Assembly (NCBI GenBank): GCA_029211095.1
Contig: JARGFS010000012.1
Coordinates: 1-38,457, forward strand
Reading direction: 5' to 3'
From: a bacterium
GTDB lineage: Bacteria; Zixibacteria; MSB-5A5; GN15; FEB-12
DNA length: 38,457 nucleotides
Both the position numbers and the translations under genes were made by a program. Positions within the stretch are counted from its first letter, which is position 1; each line of letters starts with the position of its first letter. Positions 8,837-16,144 of the stretch are shown in pieces. The notes beneath the pieces are model-generated. The model searched no databases. It saw only the letters and a list, made by a program, of their open reading frames with translations, and was not told where the DNA came from.

Positions 8837-8900
8837 AACCTGTATAAATCAACTCCAGTATTTTCGATCCGAACCAATAAAACAAAACTGACAATGTCAG

Positions 8901-8927
8901 TCACCGTGAGCGGAGTCGAACGGGTGA
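8901..8927 (+). repeat. Dispersed hairpin repeat (TGAGC..AGTCGAA type), copy 1
   Basis: TCACC at 8901-8905 pairs with GGTGA at 8923-8927 around a core containing TGAGCGGAGTCGAAC. The same core recurs at 9045-9068. Elements of the form CCCTGAGCnnAGTCGAAGGG are widespread intergenic palindromes in many bacterial phyla. Confidence 0.65.
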
Positions 8928-9044
8928 TTATTCAGGGATTCAACTCTTGTACCTCCCCCCAACGGGTGGGTTCACTTATCGCTGACGTAATCCCTAAACA
9001 GAAACCCATCATAAATCGTGGGCCACCCCTGCCATAGTCTCGTC

Positions 9045-9068
9045 CACCCTGAGCTCAGTCGAAGGGTG
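9045..9068 (+). repeat. Dispersed hairpin repeat (TGAGC..AGTCGAA type), copy 2
   Basis: CACCCT at 9045-9050 pairs perfectly with AGGGTG at 9063-9068 around GAGCTCAGTCGA. It lies 20 nt beyond the stop of the J-protein gene on the minus strand. It could act as a transcript-end hairpin but has no T tract. A CGTGGGC block at 9018-9024 recalls the left arm of the repeats beside the tRNA-Sec gene. Confidence 0.65.
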
Positions 9069-9087
9069 AATTCCCACCGATCGGCAG

Positions 9088-10014
9088 CTACTCCCCCCAC
9101 CCCTCCAGAATCTTCTTCTGCTCTTCGGTAATCGTACTCGGAATCGACACATTGATCGTCACAAACATATCCCCCTGCTTTTTCCCGACCGCCAGCCCCT
9201 GTCCCTTAAGGCGCATCTTCGTCCCCGGTTGTGTGCCGGGCGGAAGAGTCAGCGATATTTTTTGGGTCAGCGTCTCCACCTGGACTTTGGTCCCGAGAAT
9301 CGCATCCCTGAACGAGACCTCCACACTGGAATAAATATCGTTCCCTTTCCGCTCAAACTTCTTATCCGGCATAACTGTTACCTTTATAATTAGATCACCG
9401 CTCGGGCCGCCCATAGGCGACGGCTGCCCCTGTCCTTTGAGGCGAATCTTACCACCGTTGTTAATCCCCCGGGGAATTTTAATCTTGAGTCTTTTACCGC
9501 CCACATCCACCAGTCTCTCCGTCCCGTTCACGGAATCCATGAAAGAGACCGAAAGATCCGCCGTGACATTTCCCCCTCGTTGCGGCTGCTGCCTCCGCCC
9601 CCGTCCGGATCGGCCACCTGAGAAAATATCGCCCCCTTGTCCGCCGAACAGCTGCGAGAGAATATCTTCCATCCCCCCCAAACCGCCGGAACCGAAAGTC
9701 TGAAAACCGCCCCCGCCTCGTCCGCTTCCCTGCCGGAAAAACTGCGAGAAATCCTGACCATTCATCCCGGCCTGACCTCCGCCCGCCCCGGCAAACGCGC
9801 CGTACTTGAGCATCTGGTCATACTGCGCCTTTTTCTTGTCATTGGAGAGCGTTTCGTAGGCCTCGGAAATCTCCTTGAATTTCTCTTCGGCCTTTTTGTC
9901 TCCATGATGCCGGTCCGGGTGGTATTCCTTGGCCAGTTTCCGGAAAGATTTCTTGATCTCCGCCTCGGAAGCTGACTCGGAAACGCCTAATATGTCATAG
10001 AAATTCTTGCTCAA
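9088..10014 (-). CDS. CbpA-type (class B) DnaJ chaperone
   Basis: A 308-residue J-domain co-chaperone that would stimulate the ATPase of the DnaK encoded just upstream. The J domain (residues 1-70) carries HPD at 32-34. It is followed by a Gly/Phe-rich linker (~73-145, with GGGFQTFGSGGLGG) and two C-terminal substrate-binding domains (~150-300, KIPRGINNGGKIRLKGQG and TLPPGTQPGTKMRLKGQG). The four CxxCxGxG zinc repeats of classical DnaJ are absent, so this is the CbpA / class B type. The start is TTG at 10014, the only plausible codon immediately before the conserved J domain. It is separated from dnaK by 186 nt that contain a strong hairpin. Confidence 0.95.
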   Translation of the reverse strand: MSKNFYDILGVSESASEAEIKKSFRKLAKEYHPDRHHGDKKAEEKFKEISEAYETLSNDKKKAQYDQMLKYGAFAGAGGGQAGMNGQDFSQFFRQGSGRGGGGFQTFGSGGLGGMEDILSQLFGGQGGDIFSGGRSGRGRRQQPQRGGNVTADLSVSFMDSVNGTERLVDVGGKRLKIKIPRGINNGGKIRLKGQGQPSPMGGPSGDLIIKVTVMPDKKFERKGNDIYSSVEVSFRDAILGTKVQVETLTQKISLTLPPGTQPGTKMRLKGQGLAVGKKQGDMFVTINVSIPSTITEEQKKILEGWGE

Positions 10015-10116
10015 TTTTTCACTTCTTTCTTATTGCCTAAGTATACGACAGAATCCAGTCAATAGCATCATTTTCCGCCATCTCTCAACATAGTCTGCGA
10101 TGACCTGATTCAGAGA

Positions 10117-10145
10117 AAGGGCAGGACCTCTCTGATCCTGCCCTT
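10117..10145 (-). terminator. Hairpin between dnaK and the J-protein gene
   Basis: AAGGGCAGGA (10117-10126) and TCCTGCCCTT (10136-10145) form a perfect 10-bp stem with a 9-nt loop. Read on the minus strand it lies 55 nt after the dnaK stop and is followed by TCTCTG rather than a run of T. It is therefore at best a weak or partial terminator; alternatively it is an mRNA processing or stability hairpin that lowers J-protein expression relative to DnaK. Confidence 0.5.
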
Positions 10146-10200
10146 CTCATGGTCCAACAGTCTTGCCGATGCGTGCGAAGCATAAACCTGGCTTTGCCAG

Positions 10201-12078
10201 TTATTTCACTTCTTCAAAGTCCGCGTCAACTGTCTCGTTGTTGTCAGAACCGGCGCTCTGCGGCGGCTCCGTCCTCGATGAGGCCTGCTGATACATTTCT
10301 GTCGAAGCGCTTTGCCAGACCTGGTTGAGAGCTTCGGTGGCCGACTCCATCTCTGCCACTGAGTCCCCTTTGACCGCCTCTTTCAGTCTTTCGACTGCTG
10401 TCTGGATACTGGTCTTGGAGTCTGCTGACAGTTTGTCGCTGAATTCCGTCAGCTGCTTTTCGGTCTGGAAGATCGTCTGATCGGCACGGTTGCGTATCTC
10501 AACGTTGCGTTTTTTCTCTTTATCTTCCGACTCATGCAGCTTGGCATCGGTTACCATCTTCTCAACCTCGGCATCGCTGAGGCCGCTTGAGGCTTCGATC
10601 CGGATATTCTGAGACTTTCCGGTCCCCATATCCTTGGCCGAGACGTTCATGATACCGTTGGCATCAAGGTCGAACGTTACCTCAATCTGCGGCAGACCGC
10701 GCGGAGCGGGTGGGATGCCGTCAAGCGCAAAGCGTCCGATAGTCTTATTGTCAATCGCCATCTCCCGTTCCCCCTGCAGGACATGAATGTCCACCTGGGG
10801 CTGGTTGTCGGCGGCGGTCGAGAATATCTCGCTCTTTCTGGTCGGGATGGTTGTGTTCCGCTCAATCAGACGGGTCGTCACGCCACCAAGCGTTTCAATC
10901 CCGAGCGACAGCGGAGTGATGTCCAGCAGGAGGACATCTTTTACATCACCAACCAGCACGCCTCCCTGGATTGCCGCGCCCAGCGCGACAACTTCGTCCG
11001 GGTTGACAGAACGGTTGGGTTCCCGTCCAAAGTACTTCTTCACCTCTTCATAAATCTTGGGCATCCGGGTCATACCACCAACCATGATGACATCATCAAC
11101 CTGGTTGATTTTCAGACCGGCGTCATCCAGCGCTTTCTGCACCGGAGTCATGCCACGCTTGATCAGATCGTCGGTCAGCTGCTCAAATTTCGCCCTGGTC
11201 AGGGAAACATTGAGATGCCGGGGTCCGGACTGATCGGCCGTTACAAACGGAAGGTTGATATTGGTCTGCATGGTCGAAGAAAGCTCGATCTTTGCTTTTT
11301 CAGCCGCTTCTTTCAGCCGCTGCAGCGCCATTGGATCGCCGGACAGATCAACTCCGTCTGACTTCTTGAATTCCTCTACCAGCCAATCGATAATCCGTTT
11401 GTCAAAGTCATCACCACCCAGGTGGGTATCACCATTCGTGGAGAGGACTTCAAAGACACCTTCCTGCAATTCCAGGATGGAGATATCAAACGTACCGCCA
11501 CCAAAATCGTACACGGCCACTTTGCCGGTCTTCTTTTTGTCAAGTCCGTAAGACAGGGCCGCCGCGGTCGGTTCGTTGATAATACGCTTAACTTCCAGAC
11601 CGGCGATCTTTCCGGCATCCTTGGTTGCCTGTCGCTGCCTGTCATTGAAGTAGGCGGGCACGGTAATGACCGCTTCCCGAATCTTGTGCCCCAGGTAGTC
11701 CTCGGCGGTCTGTTTCATCTTGCCCAGAACCATCGCCGAAATCTGTTCGGGAGCAAAGGTATCCCCGTTCATATGAATGACCGGTTCCCCACTGCTGCTT
11801 TCCGTCACTTTGTAAGGGAAGTTTTTGATTTCCTCTTTGACTTCGCTGAACTTCCGCCCGATCAAACGCTTGGCCGAAAAGACCGTGCTCATCGGGTTTG
11901 AGACCGCCTGTCGACGGGCCACCGACCCAACCAGCCGCTCTCCGGCTTTGTCGACCGCCACCACCGAGGGGGTCGTCCGGGACCCTTCCGAGTTAGTGAT
12001 AACAGTCGGCTCTTTTCCTTCGATCACGGCGACCACACTGTTGCTGGTTCCGAGATCTATTCCAATTATCTTGCTCAT
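10201..12078 (-). CDS. dnaK: Chaperone protein DnaK (Hsp70)
   Basis: DnaK is the ATP-driven cytoplasmic Hsp70 that binds unfolded polypeptides in cycles with a J protein and GrpE. The 625-residue protein has the N-terminal ATPase domain ([10 protein letters not shown] at 5-14, [35 protein letters not shown]). The substrate-binding domain includes [14 protein letters not shown] and NTTIPT, and the tail ends in the typical acidic DADFEEVK. The ATG at 12078 has a strong AAGGAGA site. It lies downstream of hsp20 with a 78-nt gap; no grpE or hrcA is present here. The GC-rich leader (12090-12140) can fold but carries no recognised CIRCE operator. Confidence 0.98.
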   Translation of the reverse strand: MSKIIGIDLGTSNSVVAVIEGKEPTVITNSEGSRTTPSVVAVDKAGERLVGSVARRQAVSNPMSTVFSAKRLIGRKFSEVKEEIKNFPYKVTESSSGEPVIHMNGDTFAPEQISAMVLGKMKQTAEDYLGHKIREAVITVPAYFNDRQRQATKDAGKIAGLEVKRIINEPTAAALSYGLDKKKTGKVAVYDFGGGTFDISILELQEGVFEVLSTNGDTHLGGDDFDKRIIDWLVEEFKKSDGVDLSGDPMALQRLKEAAEKAKIELSSTMQTNINLPFVTADQSGPRHLNVSLTRAKFEQLTDDLIKRGMTPVQKALDDAGLKINQVDDVIMVGGMTRMPKIYEEVKKYFGREPNRSVNPDEVVALGAAIQGGVLVGDVKDVLLLDITPLSLGIETLGGVTTRLIERNTTIPTRKSEIFSTAADNQPQVDIHVLQGEREMAIDNKTIGRFALDGIPPAPRGLPQIEVTFDLDANGIMNVSAKDMGTGKSQNIRIEASSGLSDAEVEKMVTDAKLHESEDKEKKRNVEIRNRADQTIFQTEKQLTEFSDKLSADSKTSIQTAVERLKEAVKGDSVAEMESATEALNQVWQSASTEMYQQASSRTEPPQSAGSDNNETVDADFEEVK

Positions 12079-12156
12079 ATTCTTTCTCCTTTTTGTAATC
12101 CCCTCAGAGAGGGCCGTTCATTCCTGAGCGACCCTCCATTGCTTTTGTCTTGCCGC

Positions 12157-12588
12157 TTAACTGATCTTAACTTCGATCTCTTTCGGCTTCTTTTCTTCGG
12201 CTTTGGCGATCGAGACCTCCAGCAGACCGTTGTTGTAGTCCGCCTTCACCTTCTCGGCATCAATATTGTCCGGAAGATTAAAAGAGCGGCTGAACGAGCC
12301 GGTTCTAATCTCGGACCGAATGAATCCATCGCCGCTTTCCTCGCGCTCGAACTTCCTTTCGCCGGAGACGGTCAGATTATCATCCTGCACAACCACTTTG
12401 ATATTCCCCTTATCCATTCCGGGGAGTTCAAAGGTGAGGAAGAAATTGTCCGTATCTTCGGTGATATTTACCCGAGGGGCAAATCTCGGTTCGTCGGTTT
12501 CCAGGTCATGAGAATGAACCATGCAGCCGTTGAGCAAGCTGTCCATTTCCCGCCCGATTCTGTTAGTTCTGAATACTAAGTTTCTCAT
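12157..12588 (-). CDS. Small heat shock protein, Hsp20/alpha-crystallin family
   Basis: A 143-residue holdase chaperone that would bind aggregating proteins and pass them to DnaK. The alpha-crystallin domain covers ~36-125: PRVNITEDTDNFFLTFELPGM, then DNLTVSGERKFE, and the GSFSRSFNLPDNID strand with the conserved Leu-Pro. The A-x-x-x-N-G-L-L-E-V motif appears as ADYNNGLLEVSIAK, and the C-terminus KPKEIEVKIS contains an I-x-V anchor. The ATG at 12588 is preceded by AAAAGGAG. It is the first gene of the hsp20 - dnaK - J-protein cluster, and the 12589-12700 upstream region holds promoter-like and palindromic sequences. Confidence 0.95.
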   Translation of the reverse strand: MRNLVFRTNRIGREMDSLLNGCMVHSHDLETDEPRFAPRVNITEDTDNFFLTFELPGMDKGNIKVVVQDDNLTVSGERKFEREESGDGFIRSEIRTGSFSRSFNLPDNIDAEKVKADYNNGLLEVSIAKAEEKKPKEIEVKIS

Positions 12589-12604
12589 TTTAAAACTCCT
12601 TTTC

Positions 12605-12620
12605 TGTGATTTCTATCACT
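12605..12620 (-). promoter_or_regulatory. Short palindrome upstream of hsp20
   Basis: GTGAT and ATCAC flank a four-base centre (minus strand AGTGATAGAAATCACA), 17 nt upstream of the hsp20 ATG. It could be an operator or a small 5'-UTR hairpin. It matches neither CIRCE nor the HspR HAIR consensus, so its regulator is unknown. Confidence 0.35.
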
Positions 12621-12621
12621 G

Positions 12622-12651
12622 TTATTGTCACGCATCTGTTCAACTTATAAT
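12622..12651 (+). promoter_or_regulatory. Sigma-70-like promoter for possible small plus-strand gene
   Basis: A perfect TATAAT at 12646-12651 with TTATTG (12622-12627, spacer 18) or TTGTCA (12625-12630, spacer 15) as -35. It would start transcription near 12658, about 43 nt before the ATG of the 31-codon reading frame at 12701. The -10 box overlaps the sigma-54-like site on the other strand. Confidence 0.4.
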
Positions 12652-12665
12652 CAAACAGCGTGCCA
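12650..12665 (-). promoter_or_regulatory. Sigma-54-like -24/-12 element upstream of hsp20
   Basis: On the minus strand the sequence reads TGGCACG, four bases, then TTGAT, against the consensus TGGCACG-N4-TTGCW. The -24 part is perfect; the -12 GC dinucleotide is GA, a serious deviation. It sits ~62 nt upstream of the hsp20 start. A sigma-54 activator is encoded at 26013-27443. Confidence 0.3.
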
Positions 12666-12700
12666 AAACAGCTAACCACAATTGTATTAAGGAGTTAGAA

Positions 12701-12796
12701 ATGTACGGCAGATTAGGAATATATTTACAGCGTCAGAGTGGCAGTCGGCACAGTCAGACTGGCAGTATATGTCCGCCATCTTGTCGCGTACCGTGA
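12701..12796 (+). CDS. Possible 31-residue small protein
   Basis: A short reading frame in the gap between hsp20 and the HEAT-repeat gene, both on the other strand. ATG at 12701 follows a textbook AAGGAG at 12689-12694 with 6-nt spacing, and a TATAAT-containing promoter lies ~50 nt upstream. The peptide is basic, with MYGRLGIYLQRQ at the N-terminus, a Gly/Ser-rich middle and two Cys near the end. The 3' end overlaps the long hairpin at 12775-12805. I recognise no family. The signals favour a real small transcript, but length alone cannot prove translation; a small RNA is the alternative. Confidence 0.3.
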   Translation: MYGRLGIYLQRQSGSRHSQTGSICPPSCRVP

Positions 12797-12805
12797 CAAG
12801 ATGGC
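12775..12805. terminator. Strong hairpin downstream of the HEAT-repeat gene
   Basis: GCCATCTTGTC (12775-12785) pairs perfectly with GACAAGATGGC (12795-12805), and the loop can pair further (GCG with CGT) to leave TAC. It is 11 nt beyond the HEAT-gene stop on the minus strand and also ends the small plus-strand frame. Neither side has a T tract, so it may be a Rho-independent-like end for either strand or an mRNA 3' stabiliser. Confidence 0.5.
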
Positions 12806-12816
12806 ACCCCCATTAA

Positions 12817-15015
12817 TTAGTGACGAGCCAGTATCTCGGAGATCGTCTTGTTTACCTGAGAATTCTTGAAAAACAGCCGCTGAGCGGCAGGAATACTCTC
12901 TCGATATCTTTTGAGTCGAGTGATAGACTGGGCATTTCCAATGGTCCCCAATGCTTTTACCACCGCCAGACGGAGGTCTTCGCGATGGACCTGACCACCG
13001 GCCAGCGAAGAAAGCTTGCCTTCATCTTCCAACAGGGAACCCAGGAAACTCAAAGCTTCCTCCCCGCCCAACTTGCCGACCGCAGTGACCGCATGGATAG
13101 CCAGCGAGGGAGTGCTACAGGCGACATCGGCCAGCAGCGGCACTGATTCTTCAGTACCGATCAGCCCAACGGTAATGACGGAACGCTCCCGAATCTCCTT
13201 AACCGGATCAGCCGCCATCAGAACGAGCAGATCGCAGGCATCTTCCCCGCCAATTTTCTCCAGCGCGGTAACGATCTCTCGCCGAACCCGAATGTCGGTA
13301 TCGTTGAAACGTAACCTAAGCGCCCAGATTGCAGCCTGATCTTTAATCAGGCCAAGCACAAAAATAGCATTCCGAATTACATACCATTTTGAATCGTGCA
13401 GTTCCAGGCGGTTGTTATCCCGCTCAAAAACGGTATCATCATTAAGAATCTGTGAACAAATCTTGAGGGCCGGATTTCCCATTTCGGACAAAGTCTTAAG
13501 GGCGTGCTGGCGGACCGTCCGCTCCGGATGCGTAATGATCTCAGTCAGGGCCAGGGCAACTTCTTCAGAACCAATATTCACAAAGATCTCTTTCAACAGG
13601 CTGGCCACGCCATAGTCCGCTCTTACCAGTTCATCAACCAGGCGTCCCAGGACTTCGCGCCGATTCAAATTGGCAAAGACCTGTTTGATAGCCATCGAGT
13701 CATAGACCGTGACCTCTTCTTCAACCTTGCGCCGCTGGGCCATAGCCGAAGTCAACGCGACCATCAGATCAAACCGGCGATGCACCAGATTGTTTTCCAG
13801 TAACCGCCAGATGAAGTCCGAGTACTCGTAAGTCTCTTTCCGATTGCTAATTTTGCGCACTACATAGTCACTGACTTTCTCAAGGACAATAATATCTGTC
13901 TCAGAATGAAGTTCGGCGATACTGCAGGTAAGCAGGGCGAGAGCCTTCTGGCGAAAGCCGGGATCGGGCGCCGAGAGCATATCGGTCAGCTGGTTCATCT
14001 TGTAAACAGCCTTCTCGCGCTGGCCGGTTTTCAACAGCCGCGTGAAGCAGTCCGCGAAATTGTTTGACTCCTCCGAAGAAACCGAGAGGTTCTCCGTATC
14101 AGAGAAGATGTCTTCAGTCAGAGCGTCCAGTTTCCGACTGGACTCTATCTGGATCATGCCGGTTGGGCGAATTAACTCTTCCACTACCTGATGGCCGAGC
14201 TCGCAATTGGCCGCACTGCTTTCAAGTTCATTGGCAATCTGCTCCCGGTCAGGATGGTATTCAATCAGCTTGCAAATCGCCTGATACACATCTATCGCAT
14301 CTTCCTTGCCTGACAATTCTGTCAGCGTACGGCAAACCAGATGAGAGCTAAAGAGCGCCACCTTTTCCGGAATTACATAGTTTACAATATCAATATGGAA
14401 ATCTATCTGGAATTCCGGCAGTGCTTCTTCGCCCCGGAGACTGATAACGGCCAGCCTCTTGAGATCATCCCCTAATTGCTGCATAGCCATCCCTCGGACG
14501 GAGAAATCTGTGACCACATCCCCCCGGTAGACCCTGTTGTTTTCAAAAAACTCGATCCCCAGCTCGCTGTTGACTTCGACCGTACTGATATTGTTCTCCG
14601 TAAGCCAGGCGGCCACCTGACTGCCGCTATCGGAGGCATTCGCTCGTTTTACGATACGGTTAACAAACTTAGAGAACTCGGTAAAAGTAACCGCATCATG
14701 CAGCAGGATGGAGTTCAGGTCCAGAATCTGCATGAACCGGATGATATCAGCCGTGAAGACAGACTCTTTCAGGATTATATTGAGAACCGACAGATCCCCT
14801 TTGTGCAGATTCAGATTGATATATTTCTTGAAGGCAAAAATCTGGCCGCAGATCAGAAAGGGTCGTTCCAGTGCCCGCTCGGCAACCTGGTGATTGCCGC
14901 CGTAGATGGACACTTTGCGGGCGGCCATGGCCAGCTCGCGAATGAAAGCATGGGCAAGTTCATTGAGGTTCGTGTTCAGTGTTGAGTTCTTGAGTGTGCC
15001 GGCCGTATGTCTCAT
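12817..15015 (-). CDS. HEAT-repeat protein
   Basis: A 732-residue, probably cytoplasmic protein with no signal peptide or membrane segment. The C-terminal ~230 residues are clear HEAT / PBS-lyase-type helical repeats (HALKTLSEMGNPAL, IWALRLRFNDTDIRVRREIVTALEKIGG, EIRERSVITVGLIGTEESVPLLADVA, LAIHAVTAVGKLGGEEALSFL, RLAVVKALGTIGNA). The N-terminal ~450 residues are alpha-helical without a recognised domain. Such repeats act as protein-binding scaffolds; no partner can be named. The ATG at 15015 has GGGGA upstream at good spacing and overlaps the PQQ-lipoprotein gene by 56 nt, so translation is probably coupled. Confidence 0.85.
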   Translation of the reverse strand: MRHTAGTLKNSTLNTNLNELAHAFIRELAMAARKVSIYGGNHQVAERALERPFLICGQIFAFKKYINLNLHKGDLSVLNIILKESVFTADIIRFMQILDLNSILLHDAVTFTEFSKFVNRIVKRANASDSGSQVAAWLTENNISTVEVNSELGIEFFENNRVYRGDVVTDFSVRGMAMQQLGDDLKRLAVISLRGEEALPEFQIDFHIDIVNYVIPEKVALFSSHLVCRTLTELSGKEDAIDVYQAICKLIEYHPDREQIANELESSAANCELGHQVVEELIRPTGMIQIESSRKLDALTEDIFSDTENLSVSSEESNNFADCFTRLLKTGQREKAVYKMNQLTDMLSAPDPGFRQKALALLTCSIAELHSETDIIVLEKVSDYVVRKISNRKETYEYSDFIWRLLENNLVHRRFDLMVALTSAMAQRRKVEEEVTVYDSMAIKQVFANLNRREVLGRLVDELVRADYGVASLLKEIFVNIGSEEVALALTEIITHPERTVRQHALKTLSEMGNPALKICSQILNDDTVFERDNNRLELHDSKWYVIRNAIFVLGLIKDQAAIWALRLRFNDTDIRVRREIVTALEKIGGEDACDLLVLMAADPVKEIRERSVITVGLIGTEESVPLLADVACSTPSLAIHAVTAVGKLGGEEALSFLGSLLEDEGKLSSLAGGQVHREDLRLAVVKALGTIGNAQSITRLKRYRESIPAAQRLFFKNSQVNKTISEILARH

Positions 15016-16144
15016 TTTGTTCCCCGAAACAGATTATCAGTCCTTTGTCTGTAGCCAGGTATACTCTGCTTCCGTCACTAACCGGCGCAAAGGAGATAGA
15101 ACCTTCGAGCTCTCGTGACTCAATGAGAATGCCGTCAGCGGCGCGCAGCGTGTACAACCGGCCCAGTTGGGTACCGACCACCACAACATCACCAACCACG
15201 ATTGGCGATACGACAATAATCTCCCCGGAATCAAATGTCCACAACGGGCTGCCATCAGAAACATCCAGAGCGGTCAACCCTCGTCCACCGTTGGACACAA
15301 ACAGCCGACCATCGGCCAGAGCCGGTGGCGACCAGATTGGTCCGCCGACAAGGGCGCTCCAGATTTTTTCGCCCGTCTGCAGAGACACAGCGTGAACGCT
15401 GCCGGACAAATCTGCCAGATAAATTTCTTCCGCCGCTACTGCCGACGAAACCAAAGGTGCTCCGAGTTCTACGGCAAAAATGTCCGCTCCGTCTGCAATC
15501 GAAATCGCATACAGAGTTCCGTCATCCGCCGGTTGAATGATCTTCTCACCATCAGAAACCGGTGGCGCGGTAAGACGCCCGGGGAATTCATGACTCCACA
15601 GAGTTTTTCCGTCGGCCGTATCAACAGCCGACAATAATCCACTGGTAGAGCCAATAATCAGGCGGTCGTCTATAATTATCGACCCGCCCAGGGCATCTCT
15701 TAACGGCTGCTTCCAGCGTCGACCTCCCGAAGTCAACCCAAAACAATTCAGACGGTTACGAGGTGGCCCCGTGGCCACAAAACCGGCTCCGCCGACCACC
15801 AAAAAACCGGTCTGAGGAACTCCCTTAATCTTGATCCGTCCTTCGTAGGAGCCGGTCTCGGCATCATAGAACCGAATTTTTCGCTTGGTTCCGGGATAGA
15901 CCAGGTAGCCGTTCTGAAGCGTCAGCGGTCCGCCCGGCTTGTCATTTGATTTATTCTCCCAGATAATATCCAACTTGCCCGAGTAGTTTGACTGCACCGC
16001 TCCGCTGCCCTGCAGGTCCTGCCGGGCAAATGGCCAGCCAGACTCCACTTTCAGGGAGCGCTCCGGCATCTTGAAATTCGGACTGCAACCGGACAGAACG
16101 ACCACCAGAAGAATTGGCGACAAAAATCTAGCCATGCTAGTCAT
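14960..16144 (-). CDS. BamB-like PQQ-propeller lipoprotein
   Basis: A lipoprotein with a signal peptide ending in a lipobox (VVLSGC, Cys20 from the chosen start). A seven- or eight-bladed quinoprotein-type beta-propeller follows, shown by repeated blade signatures such as LLSAVDTADGKTLWSHEF, VHAVSLQTGEKIWSALVG, LTALDVSDGSPLWTFDSG and LYTLRAADGILIESREL. BamB, the lipoprotein scaffold of the outer-membrane assembly machine, has this fold and location; whether this protein works in the BAM complex is inference. The start ATG at 16144 overlaps the stop of the upstream gene as TGATG, with GGTGG as ribosome-binding site. A longer GTG start at 16156 is possible. It lies between the protease-barrel gene and the HEAT gene. 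Confidence 0.88.
   Translation of the reverse strand: MTSMARFLSPILLVVVLSGCSPNFKMPERSLKVESGWPFARQDLQGSGAVQSNYSGKLDIIWENKSNDKPGGPLTLQNGYLVYPGTKRKIRFYDAETGSYEGRIKIKGVPQTGFLVVGGAGFVATGPPRNRLNCFGLTSGGRRWKQPLRDALGGSIIIDDRLIIGSTSGLLSAVDTADGKTLWSHEFPGRLTAPPVSDGEKIIQPADDGTLYAISIADGADIFAVELGAPLVSSAVAAEEIYLADLSGSVHAVSLQTGEKIWSALVGGPIWSPPALADGRLFVSNGGRGLTALDVSDGSPLWTFDSGEIIVVSPIVVGDVVVVGTQLGRLYTLRAADGILIESRELEGSISFAPVSDGSRVYLATDKGLIICFGEQNETYGRHTQELNTEHEPQ

Noticed and set aside
10188-10200. CTGGC/GCCAG mini-hairpin next to the dnaK stop
   Set aside because: Only 5 bp with a 3-nt loop and no T tract; likely chance.
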